Assembly: GCA_964036195.1 (NCBI GenBank)
Contig: OZ038457.1
Coordinates: 22,285,147 to 22,349,146 of the forward strand
Direction of reading: 5' to 3'
Origin: Sphaerolaimus hirsutus
Lineage: Eukaryota; Nematoda; Chromadorea; Monhysterida; Sphaerolaimidae
DNA length: 64,000 bases
Position numbers and translations under genes: made by a program. Shown piece after piece: positions 38,101 through 48,434 of the stretch (the stretch's first letter is position 1; every line of letters begins with the position of its first letter). The notes beneath the pieces were generated by a model. That model saw only the letters and a list, made by a program, of their open reading frames with translations. It was not told the DNA's origin and did no database searches.

Positions 38101-41100
38101 GAATGGTTTTTTTAAAGGATGCATTGGTTTTGATTTTCACGCCATCTTCAGAAGTTTTATTTTTGATCATATGACTTTTGATTATTTTACAACAAATATT
38201 TACTACAGATGTGGTTCATAATTACTTTTTAAATACTTTGGGCCCCTCCAGGGTATAGATGATAAAAGGGGAAGTTTTATTTAAAACATTTTATTTATAT
38301 TTATTTGAAAACAATTGCAGAAATAAAAATCTGTAAGCAACTAATGCCGCTTTTCAAGCTGGCCGTAGGAAAGCCAAAATAAAGAGTAATCAGTATTTAT
38401 ATTTTTACGAAGACGACTTTTTCAATCGTACCGTTTTTCAACCATTCAAATCAAAGATAAACCTAAAAAAGTCTCTATCAACGGTTAAAAAGCGGACAGC
38501 CATCAATTTAAGCCCCGCCCACTCAGCTAACCTTCTTTTTGCCAGTGTCCTGTTCAATCAAACCCTCGGCCCTCTTTTGGGCGGCGCCGAGAGCGGCGAA
38601 ATACGAGATGACCTTTTTGGTGTTCTCGGTTTTTCCCGCGCCAGACTCGCCGGTGATCAACATGGACTGATTTTCCTTGTCTGTGGGGGTTTTTGGGGGG
38701 TTTTGTGGGGGTGGGGTTTGGGGGGGGGGGAGATTTTTTAATGGTTTTAAAAGGTGTTGGTGCCGATTTTCTTGGCGCTTTTTAAATCACAACTTGGATG
38801 TTGTAAATATTAGACGAGATCAGAATTGAACTTATTCAGGGCTCGCAACGCACACAGAGTTGTTAAAAGTACTGTACTTTTGTCGAAGTAAACGTCAACT
38901 TATAGTAGTTTATTTTTACTCACCCCTGAGTACAGAAAGCGTAAAGTAAATTTTTTATTTACACTGCGTAAACACTGAGTAAACGTAAATATCAATATTA
39001 TACACAGGAAAAAACGTAAAGCAAGTGTTTTTTCTAGTTTGTACCCAGGAAAACATAAAAGTGAGTACAATTTAAAGTGAGAGTACCTAGTCATTTTCCC
39101 TACCCATTGCAACGGCTAGGGCCCATTCCGCGTCAAAGCCCATTCCGCATGTATACCCACATTATGCCTGCAGGGGTAAGAAAGGGGGGTGGGTAACACC
39201 ACCCCAAAACGCCCAGCTATCTATCTATCCCTGGCGCAAATTTTTTTGGCTACAGCCCCCTGAACACCCCCCCCCCCCCCACCCGCACATTGCCTAGCTA
39301 TCTAGCTATCTGGAGCGCTTTTGAGCAATTTTACCCTAATTTTCACCAAAATTCCCTAATTTTCATACTTCTTATAGATTTTCACCTTCAAAATAACTAG
39401 GTCATGTGTTTTATTACCTATTTTCAACATGCCAGGTATAAGTAAATGTGTTCCGGGTCAACATACGGGATGGTTTTACATGCGGAATGGTGCACTGCCC
39501 ATTGCAACTACGATCATTTTCACTGCCATTTTTGCAGTCATTTTCGCTACGATTTCAATTCATTTAAGTCGTTGTTGCTTTTTAAGCACCCCATTAATTT
39601 TTCGCTTTACGTTTTCTGTACTCACGTATTTTCAAAAAGTACACATAAAGGCGAGTACAGGTATTTTATTTGGAGGAAACGTAATCGTATTCACTCAGTA
39701 CTCGAGTATACGTATTTTTGAGTAGGTAAACGTAAATACGTTTAACAACTATGAACGCACAGACAGATTGAGTGACAAAACCCCCCCGCAGTTTTACATA
39801 TTTTCTATATTTAAAAAGTTATACCTAGATAGTTGACAATGACATCGGGTGTCAACTGGACCAGCTGGATTCGATTCGTACTTTAATTGATCGATTTAGA
39901 ATGATGTTCAAATGGACAAACCAATATACCTAAATTCCTTTTCGACATTACAGCATGTGCACTCGAAAATAACAAAATAACGTGTAAAAACAACGCGACC
40001 CGTCAACTAAAATGTGAATTGACATGGAAACCAGTTGACACCCAGTACCAAAATTTACACTATCCCCAACTCAACTCAACTCAACTAACCCTGCAACATG
40101 TTGCGGTAGGCCTCGTCGGAGTTGGCGAACAAATGCGGCGGCATCTCGTTCTTCCTCTTGCCCATGTAGATGTTGGCCATCGAGTCGGTGTAGATGGGCA
40201 GGCGCTTGTACGGGTTGATCACCACGCAGAACAGGCCCGAGTAGGTCTATGGGTGGGGGGTTGACTTTGGATCGGTGCCAAGGTGAATTGAGAGTGAGGT
40301 GTGATTTGAGAGCGATTTTGACTAGTGGCGAAGGAAAAGTTAAGTTTTAAGTGGTGAGTTAAGTGCAATATGAACTTTTAAGTGGAAAGTACTTTCATTT
40401 AGATTTTTACTTGTCAAGTTATTGGAAGTTTGATTGTCACTTGATTTTCGGAATTGGATCCAAGATGAGAATTGCAAAATTTATTCTTGGTAGAAAAAAT
40501 GAAATATTGAAGAAAAAACTCCGTTCCGACCAATGTTTCCACTTTGGAATCAAAAGTTAATAGCGAAGTAAATTTAGAACTGAAAAGTAAAATGTCTCAC
40601 TTCTCATTTCATTTCTCACTTCTAAAATTTTTTTTTTCTACTCCACTTAGAAAAATCTCCCAGGCGCCCACAAAACTCACGTAAATCAGCATGGCGCCGT
40701 AGCGGTCGCGCAAGTTCCACAGCACGGAGGCGTCGTTCAAGAACGACAAGTTGGACATGTCCTCGCATTTGGTGAACTTTGGCGGGTTCACTTCTTGCAG
40801 AAGGTCCTTTTTCACGGTGACCTGGAAATTTTTAGGGGGTTACTGAGGGCAGTTGTATTTACTATGACCATGAGTGGGCCGAAATAAATATTTGACATTA
40901 ATTTTTCTTTTTTTAAAGTGCGATACGGTAGATTTTAGTGACTATGTATACCTATGTTACCTAAATATATTTATCATGCGCCAAAATTTGCATTGTGCAC
41001 GATTAAGGTATAAAAATAGATATGAGTGGCATGAGTGTGGATAAGATATTCACTACAAAGTTTTCAATTTAACCTGAATTTAAAAAAATGAAACATCAGT

Positions 41101-42085
41101 TGTGATCGATGCTGAATCGCTTAAAATGATTTTTTCCGCTGCCAAAAGGGGTTCAACTTTCATGTATAAGTTTGACTTCCTCTGTATTAACACTAGAAGA
41201 ATGCAAAACAAAAATGGGAAGGAGACAATTTACAAATCCCCAACAACTTATAATACCCATTGATCTCTCTGTGCCTCATCACAGCATGCCAATCTAGCAT
41301 CTCATCCCTCCATGCACAACCCCCACCCAAATACAACCCCCACCCAAAAACAAACCTCAGTGCCCTTGCAGGTGACCACGGTGACCATGTCTCCCTTGGT
41401 GGACTTGATGTCGGCGATCAAGTAGCCCTCCTCCTTGTCGGGCACCCATGTCGCCTTCTTGCCGTCGAATGGGCGCGATTGTTCCTGGGGGGGGGGGGTT
41501 ATTTGAGGTTGAGGGGGGTTGTGGTGGTTATTACGGTAGTTTGTGTGGCGACCGGTTTGGCTTTGATATGGTATTTGTGTGCGAGGAAATTTAGCGCCCC
41601 GGGGTTTTATTTTGTTGGATATTTTTGGATGGGTATTATATATACCTACAGGGAACAGGTTACTGGAAGTATTTCAAAGAATTACCGATGAAATGGCACA
41701 ATCCTATATTGTTGTTCGATCCATACGCATGTAAATATATAATAACGCAATCATAAACCGAAACTTTCATTCCCTTTTTACCCAGCAGATTCTGCACACG
41801 CAATCTCAAAATACCAACCCAAAATACAAATCCCAAATCCCCACACCCAGTAAAGTGCTCCGTGAAATGTCAAATGTCGTGCAAGGTGTCAAGTCAATCT
41901 GTCAGTGTCACTCATTTTCGCGACATTTTACGCGACTTTTAACATTTCACTTGACATTTGACATTTCCAGGACTATTCCAGGGTTCGTTAACACCCCCTG
42001 CTCAAATACAAGCACCCACCATGGCCAAGGCCTCGCGATCCAAACGGAGATACTTCCATCCGGGGTCGTTCTCCCAATCTCCCAT
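20193..42085 (-). CDS. Mhc: muscle myosin heavy chain (class II), complete, 36 coding exons
   Basis: Thick-filament motor of muscle: the head hydrolyses ATP and pulls on actin, the neck binds light chains, and the coiled-coil rod assembles into filaments. All 36 exons were placed by GT-AG borders; phases agree at every junction and the joined frame is 1957 codons plus stop, against about 1960 in nematode UNC-54. The start begins [10 protein letters not shown] at 42085; the stop follows GAIDF at 20193. Seen in the frame: P-loop GESGAGKT (about 175-182), switch [11 protein letters not shown] (239-248), switch II DIAGFE (461-466), Gly/Lys loop 2 (638-647), SH2 Cys 702 and SH1 Cys 712, the invariant Pro ending the lever (847), then about 1100 residues of heptad-rich rod. 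All 35 introns are GT-AG. There are no duplicated cassette exons, so isoforms by mutually exclusive splicing are not expected. The closest family is nematode UNC-54/MYO; which paralogue cannot be told by eye. Confidence 0.97.
21160..21597. mobile_element. hAT-type element (CAGTGGCGTAGCCAGG ends) in myosin intron 34
   Basis: TIRs CAGTGGCGTAGCCAGG at both ends; perfect 8-bp duplication GACATAAC at 21152-21159 and 21598-21605. G/C homopolymer hairpins lie next to each end. Inside, a stretch with GCGCGCAAGCGCGC resembles the centre of the element at 53267-54282. Confidence 0.9.
22549..22751 (-). mobile_element. MITE that constitutes myosin intron 32
   Basis: The 203-bp intron starts GTGCCATTTACAGACCCTG, the terminus of the same family as the kinase intron at 11062. 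The other end, read inverted, is GGGGGATTTGCGGAGTGTG then TAAAGTG, matching the first terminus at about 17 of 26 positions. ACAG stands at the end of the upstream exon and at the end of the intron. The interior carries the CATTTTACATGACTTTTGAC-type motifs of the family in both orientations. Confidence 0.7.
26180..26371. mobile_element. MITE relative (GCAGTCCCGCACCCTG type) in myosin intron 25
   Basis: Left end GTGCAGTCGCACACCCTG and inverted right end GGGGGCAGTCCCGCACTCTG, with TGTAAAGTG / CATTTTACA motifs inside. Similar degenerate copies occur near 15560-15790, 16594-16773, 18655-18802, 31008-31200, 41850-41990 and 49678-49860. Confidence 0.6.
27514..27690. mobile_element. GCATTGAAAAA-ended element in myosin intron 23
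   Basis: GCATTGAAAAAATCTCTTGG at left and CCATTTTTCAATGC at right with GAGATTTTCTGA motifs. It stops about 30 bp before the next exon donor. Confidence 0.65.
29822..30077. mobile_element. degenerate GCCAGTTCCGCAA-type MITE in myosin intron 18
   Basis: GACAATTCCGCAAGTGGGAA versus inverted CGCGGAAGTGGGAAAG, with AAGTGAGA and AAGTAAAAAGAAAAG arms. Confidence 0.55.
31829..32154. mobile_element. TACCGTATT/CTCGAATAA-type TIR element in myosin intron 15
   Basis: Left TACTGTATTTGCTCGAATAA; inverted right TACCGTGTCTGCTTGAATAA. It is entirely inside the intron between the converter exon and the exon starting AGTLAQ. Confidence 0.7.
32715..32870. repeat. AT-rich low-complexity tract in myosin intron 14
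   Basis: Runs of TATATA and TTTATATAA over about 150 bases, within the largest head-domain intron near the converter. No other structure is visible. Confidence 0.7.
34455..34700. mobile_element. GCCAGTTCCGCAA MITE in myosin intron 12
   Basis: GGGGCCAGTTCCGCAA on the left and TTGCGGAACTGGCGCC on the right; GAAGTGAAATGGC and GCGAAGTAAAAGC repeats in both orientations form a near-palindrome. Confidence 0.75.
36195..36390. mobile_element. MITE of the GTGCCA family inside myosin intron 8
   Basis: Ends GTGCTACTCCCAGACCC and, inverted, GTGCCACTTC. Flanked by CAG on both sides (36192-36194, 36391-36393), which supports a 3-bp target duplication for the family. The interior has the usual TGTAAAATG and CAAAAGTCATG motifs. 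It is internal to a normal GT-AG intron. Confidence 0.75.
38859..39749. mobile_element. TIR element with GTTGTTAAA ends in myosin intron 4
   Basis: GTTGTTAAAAGTACTGTACT on the left and TACGTTTAACAAC on the right, with AAACGTAAAT and GAGTACAG motifs. A second inverted structure with CCCATTCCGC motifs and C-homopolymers (39110-39500) is nested inside. A shorter relative lies near 63225-63370. Confidence 0.6.
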
Positions 42086-42130
42086 GGTTGACTAAGTCGT
42101 GCTCAAAGCTTCGTTATATAAAAATAGAAT
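42086..42130 (-). promoter_or_regulatory. myosin 5' flank: candidate 3' splice site just before the ATG
   Basis: Reading the minus strand, a T/A-rich stretch containing TATTTTTATATAACG is followed by GACTTAG and then TCAACC immediately before the ATG. This could be a trans-splice or 5'-UTR intron acceptor about 7 nt before the start; the T/A stretch could instead be a TATA-like element, but it lies only about 30 nt from the ATG, too close for a normal leader. Both readings are inference. Confidence 0.25.
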
Positions 42131-44416
42131 TAAAATTCAGGAGTATAAATTTGGAGTGACCCGCGCTTATTTCCACTCGAATAAGACGTCAGATTTTGCA
42201 AAAGTGATTTTGGTCCGCTAATGCGGCGCCCTTTTATAGTGGGGGGTGGGGGGTGGCGCAGTTTAGTACACCGAGTGCAGTGTGGTAAGGCTAACACAAT
42301 TTGCCCTGGCCCCGTGTAGATCGACAAGACTGGAAGCTACTGTTCGGGGGGGGGGGATTCAGGGGCCCATTTCAAATCTGTCAAGTGACCACATTTGACA
42401 AATTTACTTGCGAAGCGTGACGCAATTTGCGAGAGGAATTTAGAAATGAAACTTGAAAAAGTTTGTCAACTTCGCTCGACCACTCTCAACTTGACACTCA
42501 TTCGGTCACTTGACAACTTGAGAAGTAGCTTCCAGACGGCTAAAAACCAACTTCCCCAGAAACGGGACCCCCCAAGCTCCAATCTGACGCGCGAATGAAA
42601 CCAGTAAACAGCAACGTCATTAGTTCCAGCAGCCGCGCAGCGCATTGGAACCGCGACTGCGGCCGTGCGGTTGTAAACCGCTGCCGCGCGGCTTTTCGAA
42701 GTGCGGCCCGGCGGCACATTTCTCGCCGCCGCTGCACGTTGGGGCTGCCGAACTTCGCGACCGCCGGCTGTAAAGAGTGCCGACGTGCGGTTCACACGGA
42801 GTCTAAAAATGTACCGCGGATGTTTTAGTCAAGTCTACCAGTTTGGGGCGGCGGCGCCGCGGCTAAAAGGCGTTCCAGACGTCATACCACAGAAGTGTTC
42901 GGGTGATCTGAGACGGGGGCGGAAAATTTACGATTTTGTGTATGCATCGCAGTCCTATGCTGTTTATTTGGTGGTTTGCATTTGTTTGCGTGTGTAAAAA
43001 TAAATTTGCAAAGTCATAATTGTTGGATGCGCTCCCAGATCCGTCAGGTCTGGGCAGTGTGGTGATTGTCAATGTGAAATGTAACATTTTGAGTGGGGCT
43101 ATGGTGTTGCATTTTCATTTTTTGGCATGTGCGTTTGTAAATAGGTATATTGATGCCATGTTCACGAGAAATCCCCAAATCCACTTGAATTTCAAACGAA
43201 ACTTGACAATCAACTCTAAACTTAAAATTCCCCACCAAATACGCCCTCAAATTGAAATGCCACCACTTCCCCAGCCACACAAGAACCACCACCAAGCAGC
43301 AAAAGTGCAGAAACGAATCTCTACCACATAAATTTTGCCCCATACCTATCTGCATTTCGGTGCGGCTGCGTACAGAAAATCTGATGTGAAAATGGCAGCT
43401 GGCGTTATACATATTCACCAATGAATTTGCAATGAACTTCCAAAGCGATACACAACGCAGTTTCAGATTCAGAGTGGCTGACCAATTATAATAAATGGGA
43501 TCCGCTTTGATAGGGTTTGGAACCGGAACCGGAACCGAAATGATGATTTGTTGTCAAAATTTGGAACCGGGTAGGTGTTGTTGAGCTATCGAGTTATGAT
43601 CGAACCCTGAAATGATGAAATGTAAATACTGATGGAGTTTCAAAAATAATACACATGAGCACACTCTATTTATCATTACTACGTGATAAAGGACGTTGTA
43701 ACAAATTAGAAATGTTGAAGAAAGATTCGAGAATTTGAAAAATGTTAAACATGCAAAAAATAGTTATGTTGATATCTTTCTCACACTGTTTTTGGAAACA
43801 CAGGAAACGTGATCATTTCGCCATTCGTATAAAATCATCAAAGACTGGATACAAATTAACCATGAAAATAACTCGCAATTAAAAATAATAATCCAATGCA
43901 CATTCCCAGCCCCACCTCACTTTTTTCGCGCCCAACGAATCTACCTAAGTACATTTTTACCACCCAACGTGTAGCGGGCACATAGAAGGTGTGTATATAC
44001 CGCTAAAATGCCCACTACCCACAGAAAGTAGCATCAAATGATGCAATCTGGGCTATAAATCAAATTTGCCACCCCCCAAAGTTGCGGAATTCCCGGAATC
44101 GACCAGTAAAGTGTCAACTGGCGCCACGGCGGTGAGATTTCAGATGGAATCTACGCTTCTATAATAGAAAGGAGATTATTTTTGGGCTTGGAAAAGAACA
44201 GTAGGGAAGTAGGAACAGTTAGAAGTTCACTCGGGGGTGCCCTTATATTTGTGTAGTGAAATGAAACGTGCAAAATCGTGATTACGTGAAGTTAACAACG
44301 TGACGTGTCCCCCCGACCGGTAATTCTGTAGCCACTGAAAAATACAATCAAATCTTTGGAACAGAATAAAAATCACACAGAAGTCGTCTTCTGATTTGCA
44401 TCTTTCATTTCCCATC
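42131..44416. other. myosin upstream intergenic region
   Basis: Contains a GC-rich stretch (42590-42860) with repeated GCCGCGC and CGGCGGC words and arginine-rich chance frames, otherwise unassigned. Myosin regulatory elements presumably lie here but I cannot point to one. Confidence 0.45.
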
Positions 44417-44514
44417 TACCGTATTCCCTCGAATTGAACCCCACCTAGAAATACTCGCAGAAAATGTGCCGGCGAAATACTAAACCCCCTGGGGGCATTT
44501 CGAGGAATTACGGT
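44417..44514. mobile_element. short TACCGTATT/CCTCGAATT-type TIR element
   Basis: 98 bp, with left TACCGTATTCCCTCGAATTG and inverted right TACCGTAATTCCTCGAAATG. Internally deleted copy. Confidence 0.7.
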
Positions 44515-44821
44515 ACCCTGTCGCATGCGCAAATTCTCCAATTTAAGCGCCGACCCACAAACACATTTAACCTTTTAACCAACATTTGGGTTACGGTAGC
44601 AGCGCGGCAACAATTGACCATTTTTGCGGAAACAGCCTACGTGCAATTACGTGTTTATTTACTCGCTGAAAATTTTGGTGGCTACCGGACAAAAGGCTAA
44701 ATATACATTTACATAAAGTTGGATTCTTTGACACAAGATACTTATGTACATCTGGGGCAAATCTGAAACTTGATCGGTAGTCGGCGTCCGAAATCGTTTT
44801 TCGTCGTTCGAATGGGTGTGC

Positions 44822-46835
44822 GCCATTAAGACAAAAGCGCTTTAAGACAACAGTAGCTTTAATAGAACAAAAATGCTCATTGGCGCTCCACACGGTGGTT
44901 GACGCTACTTTTTAGAAGTCGATTGAGTCAACTCAGAGTCAACTGTTTTCTTTGGAGTTGACCCCAGAACCTATTTAGTTGAAAACGTGCGCACTTTTTT
45001 TGTGTCAACTGAAAAATTTGGACAGTTGACAATTTTGAGAAAGTGACAAGTCAACTAAAATGACACGCGTGCACTAAAAAGTGTACGTTTTTCATTCAGT
45101 TGACATTTCTTGATGATTACCTTTGTCAATTGGGTGATTTTATTAGGCAAAAATCAACTTTAGTTGACATTTTTGCTGCACTCAAATAACTGATTTTTAT
45201 AGTGAAAATGTCAACTAATGAAAAATGTGTATGTAGTGCATGCAAGTGTACGTTTTTAGTTGACATTTTCATTTTACAGAAATTCAATTGACACAAGTAG
45301 TCGCTCTTTATTGTCAACTGCCCAAAATAGTGCAAAAAAGTATGAAAAAGTATGTTTTTTTGCTAGTTGACACTGCACTCCCCGACTTTCTAAAAGTACC
45401 TTTATTAATTCATTTTTTATTGAAAATGTATGAAATTTGAGACTCTGATAGAGAAAAATATACTCCATCTTTCATAGAAGAACTTTTTACATAAAAATGT
45501 ATAATAAAGTTTAGAAAAACATTTTTGTCCAAATTTTTTGCTTGAGTTGACATCCGGTTTTTGTACTGATCGTACGCGCACGCTCACTTGACAACCATGA
45601 ATTTTTAACTTTGTCAACTTCAAAAAAAATTTTATCACAAAACTTACTAAAAATGTAATTTGATGCTGGAGTAGTGAGGGAAAAGGTGAAAAAGTGGATA
45701 AAGACTGGTAAATGCAGACCGTCATGGATAAAATGGCCAAATTGCTCAATTGACATATCATTATGATTGTATTTGTCAAATTCATGAATTCATGCTCAAC
45801 TCAGCAATTTTTCACTCATTTTCAAAAATCATTTTTGAAAGTCAAATATGTTTCCATTCTTAACAATTAAAAAATATATGTTTGAATATTTTTCCTCTAT
45901 CAAATGACATGTATTACATAATTTAAATTGCAGTAAAAACATAACTTTGAAATATTTATACATAGAATTTTCTAAAAATCATATATTTTGTTTCCTACAT
46001 GCATTTCTTTTTGTTCAGTGATCACTGTGTTCCAAATTTTCTTATCTTTCTGCTGGTACTGTTTACAATATGATATACATTTGTTGTGTTCAATAAAAAA
46101 TAAATGTTTGTTTGATGCAAAATAATTTTTTCATCTATCATTAAGGCATCATTTAAACATGTTGTTATATCAAAAATTGCCCTATAGTAATACTACATGA
46201 ATAACCAAAACAATATTCACACAATTACACATGTCACAAATTAAAATTTTTTCAATGTGTAACAAGAAAATAAATTTTAAAATTATCATACTTTACTTTA
46301 ACATGAATAATTGAGTGTCACAATATCAAATGGATTTTGCTTAACAACATAGGAACATTTAAATCACACAAATAGCATAAAAGAAGGCTGGGTCAACTCA
46401 TTTCTGAAAATGTATTTTTTTGCAGTTGACAATATCGTTTCACAAACAGACCTAACTACCCAAAAAATAACAAAAAACAGGTTAACACATACGCTGTTGC
46501 GTAAATGTCTACTAAGAAATAGGTTGTGTCAACTAAATGGAGTTGACTCTGAGTTGACGCTGGAATCGATGTCAACTAGCGTGTGCAGCGCCATTGAGAC
46601 AAAAGTTCTGGGTCATGTCATGTTCCAGGTCGAAAAATATGAATAGACTTTTATAATTATGATAAAAATATAAATAGATTTTGTAACTTTTTGGTGATGC
46701 AATTAGGGTGGAAGTATAGTAGTTAAAGTAGAATTGACACAATGAACTTTCACATGAACTTAACTATCTTCAAACACTACAGCGTTTTTGTAGCATTAAA
46801 GCTACTGTTGTCTTAAAGCGCTTTTGTCTTAATGG
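44822..46835. mobile_element. 2-kb element with CCATTAAGACAAAAGCGC ends, nested outer shell
   Basis: Left CCATTAAGACAAAAGCGCTT and inverted right CCATTAAGACAAAAGCGCTT, continuing through TAAGACAACAGTAGCTTTAA. It encloses a second TIR structure (44881-46593). AT-rich interior without a gene. Confidence 0.7.
44881..46593. mobile_element. TIR element with TGGCGCTCCACACG ends and GTCAACT motifs
   Basis: Left TGGCGCTCCACACGGTGGTT; inverted right TGGCGCTGCACACGCTAGTT. AGTTGAC/GTCAACT occurs many times toward both ends. Same family as 3201-3604. Confidence 0.65.
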
Positions 46836-46968
46836 GATACCCCCGTTCGAATCGATAGTAAACAGATTGAATTTCATGTCATTGACATCTGTGAATGAAA
46901 AGATCACCACAATTGAAACTTCTTGGAAACCCCAAGATTTGGGGCGGGGCTAGTGATGTAAAAGCGCC

Positions 46969-47660
46969 ATGGCGCTGGCGCCTGGCGTTAGCGCCAAAGC
47001 AAAAAGCGCCATGCGCTTTTGGCGCTTGGCGCTAAAATGCTCTGGCGCCATTGGCGCTTGGCGCCGTGCTTCCGAAAAGCGCCATGGCGCTTTTGGCGCT
47101 TGGCGCTATTCTTCGGTGGCGCCATTGGCGCTTGGCGCTAAAATGCTCTGGCGCCATTGGCGCTTGGCGCCGTGCTTCCGAAAAGCGCCATGGCGCTTTT
47201 GGCGCTTGGCGCTATTCTTCGGTGGCGCCATTGGCGCTTGGCGCTAAAATGCTCTGGCGCCATTGGCGCTTCGCGCCGTGCTTCCGAAAAGCGCCATGGC
47301 GCTTGGCGCTATTCTTCGGTGGCGCCATTGGCGCTTGGCGCTAAAATGCTCTGGCGCCATTGGCGCTTGGCGCCGTGCTTCCGAAAAGCGCCATGGCGCT
47401 TTTGGCGCTTGGCGCTATTCTTCGGTGGCGCCATTGGCGCTTGGCGCTAAAATGCTCTGGCGCCATTGGCGCTTCGCGCCGTGCTTCCGAAAAGCGCCAT
47501 GGCGCTTGGCGCTATTCTTCGGTGGCGCCATTGGCGCTTGGCGCTAAAATGCTCTGGCGCCATTGGCGCTTGGCGCCGTGCTTCCGAAAAGCGCCATGGC
47601 GCTTTTGGCGCTTGGCACTATTCTTCAGTGGCGCCATTGGCGCTTGGCGCTAGCGTTTTT
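46969..47660. repeat. GCGCCA higher-order tandem array (about 106-bp unit)
   Basis: Short GCGCCATTGGCGCTTGGCGC motifs are organised in units repeating every 106 bases (one unit of 97), each containing AAAATGCTCTGG, CGTGCTTCCGAAAAGC and TATTCTTCGGTGG spacers. At least six units with very few differences, so recently amplified or homogenised. Confidence 0.9.
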
Positions 47661-47877
47661 GAAAGCGCCATAAAAGCGCCAGAGAATCAACAATTCTACG
47701 TGATAACTGACAGCGAATTGCGTAAACTCGGTAGCTTTTTAACTACAGACATATTTTTCTCATGACAGTCCAATTGTAAAGTGCCAAATGTCATGTAAAA
47801 TATTCTGTAAAATTTCAAATGCCATGTAAAAAGCACTCTAAAATGTAAAATGTCATGCAAAGTGTCATTTTCATAAG

Positions 47878-48434
47878 TACAGGATGCCCCACCAACGTCA
47901 GGTGCACGGTTTAAATTTTCTCCCAACACGTCAATTCTTGATGAAAACTGCTCAAATTTGGTATGGGGGTAGATAAATGTCCCCCATTTTTTGGTTTAAG
48001 TGCACGGCTTTATATCGCAAAATTTCATGTCGGAACGGGAAGCACAGTTTCATACGTGTTTGAACGTGTCCCATTGTGTGATCAATGTGAATCTTTAGCG
48101 ATATCAATGCGTGCACTGAACATACTAAATAGGGTACATTTTTCTACTACCATGCCAAATTTAACGACTATTTTCTCAAAGTTTTGGAGCTTTGGTAAAC
48201 AATTGAAACCATGCACCTGACATGCACCACATGCACACATGTATGAAATTGTTCATGTTTAACATGTACAACACTTCACGTTCCGACATAAAATCTTGCA
48301 ATGTGAAATCGTGCACTTAACACAACAAATGGGGTACATTTATCTACTTCCATACAAAATTTCAGCAATTTTCATACAAAATTGACATGTTGGGAGCAAA
48401 TCGAAACCGTGCGCCTGACGTGGGCCACCCTGTA
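47878..48434. mobile_element. TIR element (TACAGG.TGGCCCACGTCAGG ends), copy 1
   Basis: Left TACAGGATGCCCCACC..CGTCAGGTGCACGG and inverted right TACAGGGTGGCCCACGTCAG. It shares CCCAACACGTCAA and TAGATAAATGT motifs with copy 2. It lies inside the hAT element at 46951-48975. Flanking TA suggests a TA target. Confidence 0.75.

Larger units (their letters stand above)
31482..42085 (-). other. Mhc: myosin head coding block (exons 1-16) with coordinates
   Basis: Exon coordinates 5' to 3' on the minus strand: 42020-42085, 41356-41484, 40681-40821, 40090-40246, 38532-38680, 37894-38050, 37168-37370, 36455-36610, 35789-35977, 35382-35441, 35124-35294, 34188-34367, 33594-33744, 32942-33188, 32182-32350, 31482-31577. 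Exons 4/5 and 6/7 share a phase-1 intron, 13/14 phase 1 (donor GTAGGT gives the Ser before the Gly run), 14/15 phase 2; the rest are phase 0. Exon 3 encodes the segment before the ATPase core, exon 5 the P-loop and loop 1 ([16 protein letters not shown]), exon 11 the lower 50K/relay region, exon 12 the segment beginning [11 protein letters not shown], exon 14 loop 2 and the SH helices, exon 15 the converter. Exon 15 reads [13 protein letters not shown] where UNC-54 has a more usual HPDFVQRY; the frame is intact. Confidence 0.93.

Noticed and set aside
42466..42997. Arg/Ala-rich frames in a GC-rich block upstream of the myosin gene
   Set aside because: Biased composition on both strands, no splice-consistent exon set and no recognisable domain.
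46969..47765. Overlapping frames of about 95 codons with repeated WRHWRLALKCSGAIG-type peptides
   Set aside because: These are translations of the GCGCCA tandem array within a hAT-type element; the same pattern occurs in other frames and no gene signal is present.
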